A DNA stretch of 64,000 bases from an uncultured beta proteobacterium (GTDB lineage Bacteria > Pseudomonadota > Gammaproteobacteria > Burkholderiales > Burkholderiaceae_C). Under the pieces are notes generated by a model, which had not been told where the DNA came from, did no database searches, and saw nothing but the letters and a program-made list of their open reading frames with translations. The stretch is taken from contig CAISLN010000106.1 in NCBI GenBank assembly GCA_903886275.1, positions 1 to 64,000 on the forward strand, read 5' to 3'. The position numbers were made by a program, and so were the translations under genes. This document shows, one piece after another, positions 19,258-28,194 of the stretch; the stretch's first letter is position 1, and each line of letters opens with the position of its first letter.

Positions 19258-19989
19258 ATGACCAGTGACGTGAATCTGTGGCCGCTCGTAGGGGTAGCGG
19301 TCATCATTGCAGGCTTTGTCCTGCGCTTTAACCCCATGCTGGTGGTGATCATCACCGCCGTTGTCACCGCCTTCGCGGCGGGCTTTCCCATCGACAAAAT
19401 CCTGTCGGCCATTGGCACCGGCTTCATCAAGACGCGCAACCTGCCGCTGATCATCTTGCTGCCCTTGGCGGTGATTGGCCTACTTGAGCGCCACGGGCTG
19501 CGCCAGCATGCACAGAGCTGGATTGGTCGCATCCAATCGGCCACGGCCGGTCGCCTGCTGCTCATTTACTTGGGTGTGCGCCAGCTCACTGCGGCGATTG
19601 GCCTGACCAGTCTGGGCGGGCATCCGCAAATGGTGCGCCCGCTGCTCGCGCCCATGGTTGAAGGCACGGCCGAAGTGCGTTACGGCAAACTGCCCGACGC
19701 CGTGCGCCACAAGCTGCGCGCCTATTGCGCCGCCACCGACAACGTGGGCCTGTTTTTTGGCGAGGACTTGTTTGTGGCGTTTGGCGCCATCGTGCTGATG
19801 ACCACCTTTTTGCACGAGGCAGGCATTGATGTGGAGCCCATGCACATGGCCCTGTGGGGGATCCCGACGGCGATCTGCGCCTTTGTCATTCACGCTTGGC
19901 GGCTGCAGCGTCTGGATCGGCAGTTGACGCGCGAGCTGGAGCCACCGAAGCAGTCGAGCGGCGCTGGCCATGTGGCAAAGGGGGCGTGA
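19258..19989 (+). CDS. DUF969 membrane protein, probable 5-oxoproline permease component
   Basis: 243 residues with about six hydrophobic segments, for example PLVGVAVIIAGFVLRF, MLVVIITAVVTAFAAGF and LPLIILLPLAVIGLLE. The pattern and the partner gene identify DUF969. The start at 19258 follows AGAGAG with suitable spacing; an ATG at 19228 would add ten residues. DUF969 and DUF979 occur as a pair next to pyroglutamyl-peptidase and PxpABC genes, and a two-subunit inner-membrane permease is the usual guess. It is the first gene of a six-gene operon, two bases from DUF979. Transport activity is inferred from context only. Confidence 0.85.
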   Translation: MTSDVNLWPLVGVAVIIAGFVLRFNPMLVVIITAVVTAFAAGFPIDKILSAIGTGFIKTRNLPLIILLPLAVIGLLERHGLRQHAQSWIGRIQSATAGRLLLIYLGVRQLTAAIGLTSLGGHPQMVRPLLAPMVEGTAEVRYGKLPDAVRHKLRAYCAATDNVGLFFGEDLFVAFGAIVLMTTFLHEAGIDVEPMHMALWGIPTAICAFVIHAWRLQRLDRQLTRELEPPKQSSGAGHVAKGA

Positions 19990-19991
19990 CC

Positions 19992-20948
19992 ATGATTTTT
20001 TCTATCCAACACCTGTACTACCTGGTGGGTGCCATTCTGGTTCTCACCGCGGGCATGACGCTGGCCGACAAGCAGCACCCCAAGCGCTATGCCACGGCCC
20101 TGTTCTGGGCCCTCTATGCGCTGGTGTTTTTGGTCGGGGAAAAGCTGCCACCGGTCTGGGTGGGCGCCGGCGTGGTTGTCATGGCGCTGATTGCAGGGCT
20201 CAACGGCGTGCGCGCAGGCCAGCATGCGCCGCGCAAGGCCGAGCAGTACCTGGAAAGCGCCAAGCGCCTGGGCAACAAGCTGTTTGTTCCGGCGTTGGCG
20301 ATTCCGCTGGTCACCATGATCGGCACCCTGTCTGCCAAGTCGCTCAGCATCGGCGGCCTGGCGCTGATAGACCCGAAGAACACCACGCTGGTGAGCCTGG
20401 GCATGGGCTGCCTTCTCTCCTTTGGCCTGGTGTGCTGGCTGACCCGGGAAAGCCCGGTGCAAGGCATACGCGAATCGCGCCGCCTGACCGACGCGCTGGG
20501 CTGGGCTCTGGTGCTGCCACAAATGCTGGGCATGCTGGGCCTGGTGTTTTCCGACGCCGGTGTGGGCAAGGCCGTGGCCCATGTCACCACCAGCACCATC
20601 AACATGGACATTCGCTTTGTAGCCGTGGCGGTGTATGTGATCGGCATGGCCTTGTTCACGGTGATCATGGGCAATGGATTTGCAGCCTTCCCGGTGATGA
20701 CGGGCGGCGTGGGCGTGCCGATTTTGCTGGGCGTGTACCACGGAAACCCGGCGGTGATGGCCGCCATCGGCATGATGTCGGGCTACTGCGGCACTTTGCT
20801 CACGCCCATGGCCGCCAACTTCAATATCGTGCCCGCCGCGCTGCTGGAATTGCCCGACAGAAACGCGGTGATCCGGGCGCAGGTGCCCACGGCCCTGGCC
20901 CTGCTCTTGGCCAATGTTTTTCTGATGAATTTTTTGATGTTTCTTTAA
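19992..20948 (+). CDS. DUF979 membrane protein, partner of DUF969
   Basis: 318 residues with about nine to ten predicted membrane segments (HLYYLVGAILVLTAGMTL; ALFWALYALVFLVGEKLPPV; ALALLLANVFLMNFLMFL at the C-terminus). The start at 19992 lies two bases after the DUF969 stop, so the two are coupled. DUF979 almost always travels with DUF969. Together with pcp, pxpA, a pxpB-pxpC fusion and a biotin carboxylase, it probably forms the uptake system for pyroglutamate or pyroglutamyl peptides. No transport motif of a known superfamily is obvious to me. Confidence 0.85.
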   Translation: MIFSIQHLYYLVGAILVLTAGMTLADKQHPKRYATALFWALYALVFLVGEKLPPVWVGAGVVVMALIAGLNGVRAGQHAPRKAEQYLESAKRLGNKLFVPALAIPLVTMIGTLSAKSLSIGGLALIDPKNTTLVSLGMGCLLSFGLVCWLTRESPVQGIRESRRLTDALGWALVLPQMLGMLGLVFSDAGVGKAVAHVTTSTINMDIRFVAVAVYVIGMALFTVIMGNGFAAFPVMTGGVGVPILLGVYHGNPAVMAAIGMMSGYCGTLLTPMAANFNIVPAALLELPDRNAVIRAQVPTALALLLANVFLMNFLMFL

Positions 20949-20960
20949 AGCGGTATTTCC

Positions 20961-21623
20961 ATGTCTGCTCCACTGCGCATTTTGCTCACCGGCTTTGAAC
21001 CCTTTGAGCGCGACACCCTCAACCCGTCTTGGGAGGTGGCGCGCACGCTGGACGGTAGCCGCTGTGGCGCAGCCACCGTGCAGGCGGTGCAATTGCCCTG
21101 CGTGTTTGGCCTCGCGGTGGAACATCTGCACCAAGCCCTGCGGCAGTGGCAGCCCCAGCTGGTGCTGGCCCTTGGGCTGGCGGGTGGGCGCAGTGAGGTG
21201 ACGCTGGAGCGGGTCGCAATCAATGTGGATGACGCCCGCGTGGCCGACAACCGGGGACAGCAACCGATTGACATGCCGGTGGTGCAGGGCGGGCCTGGCG
21301 CCTATTTCTCTACATTGCCGATCAAGGCCATCGTGCACGATTTGCGCGCCGCTGGCCTGCCCGCTGCGGTGTCCAACTCGGCGGGCACTTTTGTTTGCAA
21401 CCATGTTTTCTATGCGCTGATGCACCAACTGGCCAAGCAGGTGGCTGGTTCACCCATACGCGGCGGCTTTATCCACCTGCCCTATTTGCCCGAGCAGGCG
21501 GCCCGCTACCCCGGCGCGCCCAGCATGGCGCTGGCCACCCAGGTGCAGGCGCTGCAGCAGGCGCTGCAGACCGCCATGGCCTCGCGCGTGGACCTGCGCG
21601 AGAGCGCCGGCCAACTTCATTGA
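20961..21623 (+). CDS. pcp: Pyroglutamyl-peptidase I (C15 family)
   Basis: Removes N-terminal pyroglutamate (5-oxoproline) from peptides. The 220-residue sequence has the C15 triad in order: Glu83 ([13 protein letters not shown]), Cys146 ([14 protein letters not shown]) and His172 ([12 protein letters not shown]). The N-terminus, [19 protein letters not shown], is a family signature. Length is normal and the enzyme is cytosolic. It sits between the DUF969/DUF979 pair and pxpA, so the 5-oxoproline it frees is the immediate substrate of the downstream enzymes. Confidence 0.95.
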   Translation: MSAPLRILLTGFEPFERDTLNPSWEVARTLDGSRCGAATVQAVQLPCVFGLAVEHLHQALRQWQPQLVLALGLAGGRSEVTLERVAINVDDARVADNRGQQPIDMPVVQGGPGAYFSTLPIKAIVHDLRAAGLPAAVSNSAGTFVCNHVFYALMHQLAKQVAGSPIRGGFIHLPYLPEQAARYPGAPSMALATQVQALQQALQTAMASRVDLRESAGQLH

Positions 21624-21666
21624 CCCCCGCTGCGTGCCAGGCCGCGCAGCCCTTTTGGAAAATTCC

Positions 21667-22428
21667 ATGCAAATCGATTTGAACAGTGACCTCGGTGAGA
21701 GCCTGGGCGCATGGCGCATGGGCGACGACGACGCCATGCTCGGTGTCGTGAGCAGTGCCAATGTGGCATGCGGCTTTCACGCCGGCGACCCGGCCGCAAT
21801 CCTGCGCACGCTCAAAGAGGCAAAGGCCAGGGGCGTGGTGGTGGGCGCGCATGTGGCCTACCGCGACCTGCTGGGCTTTGGCCGGCGCAATATGGACGTG
21901 GCAAGCGCCGATCTGGTGGCCGATGTGATCTACCAAATTGGCGCGCTCAAGGGACTTGCCACAGCGGCGGGCACGGTGGTGCGTTACGTCAAGCCGCATG
22001 GCGCGCTCTACAACACCATTGCCCATGATGCGCGCCAGGCCCATGACGTTATCACCGCCATCCTTGAGACAGACCCCGGCCTGGCGCTGGTGGCGCTGGC
22101 CGGCTCACCCTTGCTGCGCTGGGCGCAAGACAAGGGCCTGCGCGTGGTGGCCGAAGCCTTTGCCGACCGCGCCTATACGCCAGCGGGCGTGCTGGTGTCG
22201 CGCAGCGAACCGGGTGCCGTGTTGCATGACGCAGAGTTGATTGCCCAGCGCATGCTGCGCCTGGTTTGCGACGGGGTCATTGAAGCCATGGACGGCAGCC
22301 TGGTGGCCATCCATGCCGACTCGATCTGCGTGCATGGCGACCACCCGGAAGCGGTGGCAGTGGCCCGCCAATTGCGCAACCGCCTGGTGCAGGCCGGTGT
22401 GGCCATCGCATCCTTTGAAGTGCCATGA
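21667..22428 (+). CDS. pxpA: 5-oxoprolinase subunit A (LamB/YcsF family)
   Basis: 253 residues. [30 protein letters not shown] and [11 protein letters not shown] are LamB/YcsF signatures, with acidic and His residues positioned as in PxpA. PxpA acts with PxpB and PxpC in ATP-dependent opening of 5-oxoproline to L-glutamate. The start at 21667 is chosen because it gives the invariant N-terminus; an in-frame ATG at 21634 adds eleven residues. The stop overlaps the next gene by four bases (ATGA). The cytosolic complex closes the pyroglutamyl-peptide salvage route begun by Pcp. Confidence 0.94.
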   Translation: MQIDLNSDLGESLGAWRMGDDDAMLGVVSSANVACGFHAGDPAAILRTLKEAKARGVVVGAHVAYRDLLGFGRRNMDVASADLVADVIYQIGALKGLATAAGTVVRYVKPHGALYNTIAHDARQAHDVITAILETDPGLALVALAGSPLLRWAQDKGLRVVAEAFADRAYTPAGVLVSRSEPGAVLHDAELIAQRMLRLVCDGVIEAMDGSLVAIHADSICVHGDHPEAVAVARQLRNRLVQAGVAIASFEVP

Positions 22429-24062
22429 TGCGTTTCTTGCCGGTCAACTTCAACGCGCTGCTGGTGGAGCTCGAAGACCTGGAGCAAACCCTGGCGCTTA
22501 TGGCCTCGCTCAAGAGCGAGCCCATTGCCGGCATTGAAGAGCTGGTGCCAGCAGCCCGCACGATTCTGGTCCAGTGGCGCCCTAGCGCCTGCACCGGCCC
22601 AGAGCTGGTGCGCCAGATCGGTCAACGCGATGTCAGCGCCCGCGCCCAACGTGGCTCCACCCTGGTAGAGATCCCGGTGCATTACAAGGGTGAAGACCTG
22701 GCCGAAGTGGCGCAGCTGCTGGGACTGACGCCGCAGGAGGTCATCCAACGCCACACGGCCAGCGAGTACACCGTGGCCTTCACCGGCTTTGCGCCGGGCT
22801 TCGCTTATCTCAGTGGCGGCGACCCCAGCTTGAATGTGCCACGCCGCAGTACCCCGCGTACCCGCATTCCTGCCGGCTCCGTGGGACTGGCCGGCGCCTT
22901 TAGCGGCATCTATCCCCAGGCCAGTCCAGGCGGCTGGCAGATTATTGGCGTCACACCGAGCGCCATGTGGGACCTTGCGCGTGAGCAGCCGGCGCTTTTG
23001 CAGCCCGGCTACCGGGTCCAATTTGTCGCTATAGAAGCTATCGCAATGGAAGCTATCAAAGCTATCGCAATGGCCGCTGCACCGAGCCGCATGGGCAGAG
23101 CATCGCCCCAAGCGCCGGGCGAGTCTGCCTTGGAAATTCATTCCCCCGGCTTGCAAACCCTGTTTCAGGACCTGGGCCGTGTTGGGCAGGCCGGGCAGGG
23201 CGTATCCGCCTCTGGCGCCCTGGACCAGACTTCCCTCAAGGCGGCCAACCGCTTGGTCGGCAATCCCAGCAACAGCGCCTGTCTGGAAACCGCCCAGGGT
23301 GGCCTGTGTTTGAGCAGCAGGGGCGACACGGTGGTGGCCGTGACCGGCGCCGATGCAACGCTTACCTTGCAGAGTGCCGAAGGCGGCAGCTGGCAGGTGG
23401 CGCGCTACCAGCCGCTGGCGCTTGCCGATGGCGACCGGCTGTCGATAGGCCAGCCCAAAGCGGGTCTGTTTACCTATTTGGCCGTGCGGGGCGGGTTTGC
23501 CGTGGCGCCGGTGCTGGGCAGTTGTTCTACCGACACGCTGGCCCATGTCGGGCCCCTGCCTATCGCTGCGGGGGACCTGTTGGCAGTTTGTTCGCTGCTC
23601 CACGGCGCTGTCGTGGGCCTGCCCGAACTGCCGCCCGAGGATCTGCCCACCGTGCAGGAAGTGGTGGTGCTCGATGTGGTGCTGGGGCCGCGTGCGGACT
23701 GGTTTACGCAGGACGCGCTGGCGCTTTTGCAAAGCCAGCTGTGGCAGGTCACGCCGCAGTCCAACCGCATCGGCCTGCGCCTGCAGGGAGTGGAAAAGCT
23801 GGCGCGATCCGTGAACCATGAATTGCCCAGCGAGGGCACTGCCTGGGGCGCGATTCAGGTGCCGCCCAGCGGCCAACCGGTGTTGTTTCTCGCCGACCAT
23901 CCCCTCACCGGCGGCTACCCCGTCATTGGCTGCGTGGCCACCCACCACCTGGGCCGCGCGGGCCAGATTGCGGTCAACAGCTGGCTGCGTTTCAACATCG
24001 TTCGCGCCTTTGAACCCTGCACCGTCGCAGCAGGCGACAGCGCCTCACCCACCGCACATTGA
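22425..24062 (+). CDS. pxpB-pxpC: Fused 5-oxoprolinase subunits B and C (KipI-KipA fusion)
   Basis: 545 residues. Residues 1 to about 200 are PxpB/KipI (AHS1), with [38 protein letters not shown] and [11 protein letters not shown]. Residues about 235-535 are PxpC/KipA (AHS2), with [37 protein letters not shown] and [13 protein letters not shown]. The two genes are usually separate; here they are joined by an Ala/Ile-rich linker (203-230) encoded by short direct repeats. PxpB-PxpC supply the ATP-dependent carboxyl-phosphate chemistry that works with PxpA. The same fold occurs in allophanate hydrolase and urea carboxylase, which is relevant because a biotin carboxylase gene follows. It is coupled to pxpA by a four-base overlap. 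Confidence 0.92.
   Translation: MMRFLPVNFNALLVELEDLEQTLALMASLKSEPIAGIEELVPAARTILVQWRPSACTGPELVRQIGQRDVSARAQRGSTLVEIPVHYKGEDLAEVAQLLGLTPQEVIQRHTASEYTVAFTGFAPGFAYLSGGDPSLNVPRRSTPRTRIPAGSVGLAGAFSGIYPQASPGGWQIIGVTPSAMWDLAREQPALLQPGYRVQFVAIEAIAMEAIKAIAMAAAPSRMGRASPQAPGESALEIHSPGLQTLFQDLGRVGQAGQGVSASGALDQTSLKAANRLVGNPSNSACLETAQGGLCLSSRGDTVVAVTGADATLTLQSAEGGSWQVARYQPLALADGDRLSIGQPKAGLFTYLAVRGGFAVAPVLGSCSTDTLAHVGPLPIAAGDLLAVCSLLHGAVVGLPELPPEDLPTVQEVVVLDVVLGPRADWFTQDALALLQSQLWQVTPQSNRIGLRLQGVEKLARSVNHELPSEGTAWGAIQVPPSGQPVLFLADHPLTGGYPVIGCVATHHLGRAGQIAVNSWLRFNIVRAFEPCTVAAGDSASPTAH
23035..23073 (+). repeat. Two 15-bp direct repeats in the PxpB-PxpC linker
   Basis: AAGCTATCGCAATGG occurs at 23035-23049 and 23059-23073 (period 24), with further GCTATA/GCTATC cores around them. 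The repeats are in frame and encode an [18 protein letters not shown] linker. The GCTATC core resembles a dispersed repeat that I recall from related Burkholderiales, which suggests that a repeat element supplied the joint between two formerly separate genes. Confidence 0.75.
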
Positions 24063-24076
24063 CAAAGAGAAGCAGC

Positions 24077-25813
24077 ATGAAAAAAGTACTGATTGCCAAC
24101 CGGGGCGAAATTGCCGTGCGCATCATCCGCGCCTGTGCCGATTACGGCGTGCAGTCCGTGGCCGTGTATGCCGATGCCGACCTCCATGCCCTGCATGCGC
24201 GCATGGCAGACGAGGCCTATGGCCTCCAAGGCGATCGGCCTGCAAACAGCTATCTGAACATCGACAAACTGCTGGCCCTGGCCGCTCGCAGCGGTGCCGA
24301 CGCGGTGCATCCGGGCTACGGCTTTTTGTCGGAGAGCGCGGTGTTTGCGCAGGCCGTTATCGATGCCGGCCTGATTTGGATAGGTCCTACGCCTGGCGCC
24401 ATTGCGCTTTTGGGCAACAAGGTGCAGGCCCGAAAAATTGCCCTCAAGGTGGGCGCGCCGTTGGTGGCCGGCACCACCGAGCCCGCCAAAGATGCCAGCG
24501 AGGTACTGGCCTTTGCCGAGCAAAATGGCCTGCCCATCATCATCAAGGCGGCGTTTGGTGGTGGCGGGCGCGGAATGAAAATTGCGTGGCGCATGGACGA
24601 GGTTGCCGAGCAATATGCCTCTGCCGTGCGCGAGGCCATCACGGCCTTTGGGCGCGGCGAGTGCTTTGTGGAGCAGTACCTGGACAGTCCTCGCCACATC
24701 GAGGCGCAGGTGCTGGCCGATACCCATGGCCATGTGCTGGTGCTGGGCACGCGTGACTGTTCGCTGCAGCGGCGCAACCAAAAATTGGTCGAAGAGGCGC
24801 CCGCGCCCTTCCTGAGCGCAGAGCAGCGTGGGCGCATCCACCAGGCAGCGCATGACATCTGTGCCGAGGCGCACTACACCGGCGCGGGCACGGTTGAATT
24901 CATGCTCAGTGCCAGCGGCACCCTCTCGTTTCTGGAGGTCAACACCCGCCTGCAGGTCGAGCACACGGTGACCGAGCAAACCACCGGCCTGGACCTGGTG
25001 GTGGAGCAGCTGCGCATCGCCGACGGACTCGCACTCACCCTCACCGAGACGCCGCAGCCGCAAGGCCATGCCTTCGAGTTCCGTATCAACGCCGAGGATG
25101 TGGGGCGTGGCTTTCTGCCCTGTGCAGGTTTGGTCAAGACCTTTGCGCCCCCCTCGGGACCGGGCGTGCGGGTCGATTCGGGCGTGGAGTCCCTGTCCAC
25201 GGTGCCGGGAACTTTTGATTCGCTGATGGCCAAGCTGATCGTCACCGGAGCCACACGCCAGCAAGCCATACAGCGGGCACGCCGTGCGCTCAAGGAGTTC
25301 CGCATCGAAGGCGTCGCCTCGGTGCTGCCCTTTCACCGGGCGGTGATGGAGCACCCGGACTTTGTGTCGGAAGAGTCCTTCAAGGTGCACACGCGCTGGA
25401 TTGAAACCTGCTTTGCCAACAGCCTGGCCGCTGGCGCCCGCGCCCAGCCCTTGATGGACGCCAGTTTATTTCGCACCTCGGTGGAAATGGACGGTCGCCT
25501 TGTCACGCTGGGCTTGCCGATGGAGCTGTGGCGCGGCATGCGTTCCTTGAGTAGCGAGGACAGCGAGGACCGCACCAAAGCCCCGCTTGCGCCCGTTGCA
25601 GACCAGCAGCTACTGGCCTCGCCCATTGCTGGAACCCTGCAGTCCTGGACGGTGGCAGAAGGCAGCGAGGTTCAGCAGGGCGAAGGGGTGGCCGTCATGG
25701 AAGCCATGAAAATGGAAATGCAGGTCATCGCCCACCGCAGCGGGCGCCTCCTGCTGCAGGTGCCCGCTGGCAGCTACCAACTGCAAGGCGCTGCTATAGC
25801 GCGTATTGAATAG
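24077..25813 (+). CDS. Biotin carboxylase fused to biotin carboxyl carrier domain
   Basis: 578 residues. The N-terminal biotin carboxylase (1 to about 445) begins KKVLIANRGEIAVRIIRA. It has the ATP-grasp glycine loop FGGGGRGMK, the substrate loop RDCSLQRRNQKLVEE and the catalytic EVNTRLQVEH segment. A C-terminal BCCP domain carries biotinyl-Lys545 in MEAMKMEMQ. The start at 24077 follows AAAGAGAAG; an earlier ATG at 24059 overlaps pxpC but adds six atypical residues. No carboxyltransferase other than the PxpB/C-type protein is encoded nearby. It may therefore donate carboxyl groups to the PxpABC enzyme, or serve an unlinked carboxyltransferase. The first option is an inference from operon position. 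Confidence 0.9.
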   Translation: MKKVLIANRGEIAVRIIRACADYGVQSVAVYADADLHALHARMADEAYGLQGDRPANSYLNIDKLLALAARSGADAVHPGYGFLSESAVFAQAVIDAGLIWIGPTPGAIALLGNKVQARKIALKVGAPLVAGTTEPAKDASEVLAFAEQNGLPIIIKAAFGGGGRGMKIAWRMDEVAEQYASAVREAITAFGRGECFVEQYLDSPRHIEAQVLADTHGHVLVLGTRDCSLQRRNQKLVEEAPAPFLSAEQRGRIHQAAHDICAEAHYTGAGTVEFMLSASGTLSFLEVNTRLQVEHTVTEQTTGLDLVVEQLRIADGLALTLTETPQPQGHAFEFRINAEDVGRGFLPCAGLVKTFAPPSGPGVRVDSGVESLSTVPGTFDSLMAKLIVTGATRQQAIQRARRALKEFRIEGVASVLPFHRAVMEHPDFVSEESFKVHTRWIETCFANSLAAGARAQPLMDASLFRTSVEMDGRLVTLGLPMELWRGMRSLSSEDSEDRTKAPLAPVADQQLLASPIAGTLQSWTVAEGSEVQQGEGVAVMEAMKMEMQVIAHRSGRLLLQVPAGSYQLQGAAIARIE

Positions 25814-25829
25814 CCTGTATTGAATAGCC
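25803..25829 (+). repeat. 14-bp period tandem duplication spanning a stop codon
   Basis: GTATTGAATAGCC occurs at 25803-25815 and 25817-25829. The first copy contains the TAG stop of the biotin carboxylase gene, and the second copy supplies another TAG in a shifted frame. It looks like a recent slippage duplication with no obvious function. Confidence 0.7.
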
Positions 25830-25849
25830 GGGGCCGGTCCGCTTGTTTT

Positions 25850-27244
25850 TTAGGCGGCTTGCAGCGCGGCGTCGGCCTTTTTGTGCAAACCCAGTGCAGC
25901 GAGCAGCATGGCCAGCATGAGCGCTGCCACCAGAAAATAGGCATTGCTAAATCCAAGGGCTGCGCCACCGCTGAAGTCGGCCATGGCGCCTATAAAGGCT
26001 GCAGCCACCAAGGTACCCACGGCAGTGCAGATGTTGATCAGCCCCTGGGCGCCCGCGCGCACCGCCAAGGGTGCTTCGTCAATCGCGATGGAACGCAGCG
26101 CGCCGCCCACCACAATGCCTATGCCCAGACCGACCGGCACGGACGCGAGCAAAAACAGCCACAGACCCTGGCTGGTGATGGCCGAGAGGCCATAGCCCAG
26201 CGCCAGATTGGCAAAGCCCAGCAGCACCATGTTGCGCGGGCCCAGGCGGTTGAGCAGGCGCCCGCCACCGCCCGATCCCAGCATGGAGCAGACCACCAGG
26301 GGCAGCAACACAAAGCCGGCATTCTTGGCGGTAACGCCATAGGCGTGGGTGGCAATGGACGTCAAGAAAATCACGCTGCCCATGCCGAAGCCCGCGCCCA
26401 TCGCCAACAGATAGGTGGTGGAAAGTTGTCGGTTGCGAAATAAGAAGAGCGGCAGCAGTGGCGCCTGGCTGCGCCCTTCCACCACCACCAGCGCTGCCGC
26501 CAGCAGGGCCACCAAGAGCAAGAGCCAGGGCCACAGTGCCATGCCTATTAGGGGGGTCACCAGCGGGTCCAGCATCCGGGTAATGCCCAGCACCAGGGCG
26601 GTGAGCAGGGCAAAGGTGAGCGCAATGCCTAAGAGGTCGAGTCGGGGCTGCGCGCCATTGCTGCGCTTGTGCGGCAGCACCTTGGCGCCCATGTAGAGAA
26701 TGGCGGCGGCAATCGGCAGGTTGAGCAAAAAGATCCAGTGCCAGCTGGCGACGACCATCAGACCGGAGGCCAGCGGTGGCCCCAGTACAAAGGCCATGCC
26801 GTAGGTGGCGCCAATCAGGCCCAGCATTTTGCCGCGCTGTGCCGGCGCAAACAGGTCACCGACCACGGCGCTGGCCGTGGGTGTGATGCCGCCTGCGCCA
26901 ATGCCCTGTATGGCGCGGCTGACAATCACCATCCAGAAGCTTGGCGACAGCGCAATCAGCAGCGAGCCGATGGCAAACGTGGACACGCTGAACAGATAAA
27001 TCGGGCGGCGTCCCAAGCGGTCGCTCAGGTTGGCCATCAGCGCCGTGCTGCACAGGGAGAACAGCACAAACACGCTCATCACCAAACCCACGGCGCGGTT
27101 GTCCACACCGAAGGTCTCACGCAAAACGGGAATGGCGGGGCCGACGATGGCCGTGTCGAGCGCGGCCATAAAGACGCCGGTAAAGAGAACCGCGATCAGC
27201 CCCTTGGGCGCTGCATTCTGATCCGATCCTGCTTTGACTGACAT
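25850..27244 (-). CDS. MFS drug/solute exporter, DHA2-like
   Basis: 464-residue integral inner-membrane protein. Helix 1 holds VLFTGVFMAALDTAIVGPAI, typical of the 14-helix DHA2 family. Motif A (NLSDRLGRRPIYLFS) follows helix 2, and motif C-like GATYGMAFVLGPPLASGLM marks an antiporter. The start at 27244 (MSVKAGSDQNAAP) is preceded by AGGAAG; the open frame continues upstream to 27292. It is transcribed toward the 5-oxoproline operon and ends 36 bases from it, so the two are convergent. A proton-coupled efflux role is likely; the substrate is unknown. Confidence 0.85.
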   Translation of the reverse strand: MSVKAGSDQNAAPKGLIAVLFTGVFMAALDTAIVGPAIPVLRETFGVDNRAVGLVMSVFVLFSLCSTALMANLSDRLGRRPIYLFSVSTFAIGSLLIALSPSFWMVIVSRAIQGIGAGGITPTASAVVGDLFAPAQRGKMLGLIGATYGMAFVLGPPLASGLMVVASWHWIFLLNLPIAAAILYMGAKVLPHKRSNGAQPRLDLLGIALTFALLTALVLGITRMLDPLVTPLIGMALWPWLLLLVALLAAALVVVEGRSQAPLLPLFLFRNRQLSTTYLLAMGAGFGMGSVIFLTSIATHAYGVTAKNAGFVLLPLVVCSMLGSGGGGRLLNRLGPRNMVLLGFANLALGYGLSAITSQGLWLFLLASVPVGLGIGIVVGGALRSIAIDEAPLAVRAGAQGLINICTAVGTLVAAAFIGAMADFSGGAALGFSNAYFLVAALMLAMLLAALGLHKKADAALQAA

Positions 27245-27399
27245 GGGCTTCCTACACAAATGGGGTGCGTACCAGAGGTGATGCGCACGCAATTATAGAA
27301 GGCGCCTGTCACGGGGCGCCGTCGCCGTGCGACTGTAGTTCATGGACGCTGCGTGACAAGCGATACTGGGCGGCTCACTGTTATTGGAATGGGCATCCC

Positions 27400-27633
27400 A
27401 TGAACCTTATCAAATGGACCTTGCTGGTTGTCCTATCCATTTTATCGCTGGCCTATATTTATAAGTTCGATGAGGCAGCACGCACACTGATAGGCTGTTT
27501 TGCCGCAATGGCATATGCCCTTTATGGAATGAACAAAGGCCTGGAGAAGAACCACCGCGAGGCCATGCAGGCGATTGCCGCCCTGCAGGCCCAACTCAGC
27601 TCCCTGCAAAGCGCCAGCGCCGTCGAGAAATAA
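27400..27633 (+). CDS. Small membrane protein with C-terminal coiled coil
   Basis: 77 residues. One or two hydrophobic segments come first (WTLLVVLSILSLAYIY and ARTLIGCFAAMAYALYGM). An amphipathic helix follows (KNHREAMQAIAALQAQLSSL), probably a short coiled coil in the cytoplasm. The start is taken at 27400, giving a basic-hydrophobic N-terminus; a longer frame from 27265 contains Cys-rich sequence unlikely to be translated. I do not recognise the family. The gene ends a few bases before a strong bidirectional terminator that it shares with the zinc-ribbon operon. Confidence 0.6.
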   Translation: MNLIKWTLLVVLSILSLAYIYKFDEAARTLIGCFAAMAYALYGMNKGLEKNHREAMQAIAALQAQLSSLQSASAVEK

Positions 27634-27639
27634 GCAGAC

Positions 27640-27670
27640 AAAAAAAGACCGCTTGCGCGGTCTTTTTTTT
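27640..27670. terminator. Bidirectional Rho-independent terminator
   Basis: An A-tract, then GACCGC, loop TTGC, GCGGTC and eight T residues form a perfect stem flanked by A and T runs. It reads as an intrinsic terminator on both strands, ending the small membrane gene on plus and the zinc-ribbon operon on minus. Confidence 0.92.
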
Positions 27671-27684
27671 ACTTACACAAGTTT

Positions 27685-28134
27685 TCAGGCCTTGGGATCA
27701 GGGCCAAAACGGTTGGCACCGCGCTGGCCTTCCATGCAAAGGAAAACCAAATTGGCAATCGGCACCAGCAGCCACCAACCGCTGCGGTCGGTGTCATGCA
27801 AGCGACGCACGCCCACCGCAATGTAGGGAACCATGACCCCCAGGTAGAAAATTACGGAGAGAATGCTGCCCAGCGTGTCGGAGATGGCACTCAGTATGCC
27901 CAATGCAAAAAGAACCAGCACGTAGCCCAGCGTGAAGAACCAATATTCCTTGCGGCGTGAGCGGCCACCCAGTTCGGCGTAGCGTTTGAGCGGCATGGTG
28001 GCATATTCCATAAAGCCCTTGTCCACGCCATTTTGCGGCGAGCCACCTGTGAATTGCGGTGCACCGCAATGCGGACAGGTGGGTGCGGATTCATGAATCT
28101 CTTTGCCGCAACCTTTGCAAAATACCATTGCCAT
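27685..28134 (-). CDS. Zinc-ribbon plus DUF805 membrane protein
   Basis: 149 residues. The N-terminal zinc ribbon is CKGCGKEIHESAPTCPHCGA (residues about 6-25), with four Cys in two CxxC pairs. A DUF805 membrane domain follows, with aromatic-basic RRKEYWFFTLGYVLVLF, three further hydrophobic helices and RLHDTDRSGWWLL, the DUF805 hallmark. AAGGAG lies five bases before the ATG. It is the last gene of a four-gene minus-strand operon and shares its ribbon with two upstream genes. DUF805 function is unknown. The ribbon probably binds zinc on the cytoplasmic side. Confidence 0.88.
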   Translation of the reverse strand: MAMVFCKGCGKEIHESAPTCPHCGAPQFTGGSPQNGVDKGFMEYATMPLKRYAELGGRSRRKEYWFFTLGYVLVLFALGILSAISDTLGSILSVIFYLGVMVPYIAVGVRRLHDTDRSGWWLLVPIANLVFLCMEGQRGANRFGPDPKA

Positions 28135-28194
28135 ACTGACTCCTTGTAAAAAACCAAAAAAAATGTGATGGGGGACGGTCGGACTGTGCAGGCC

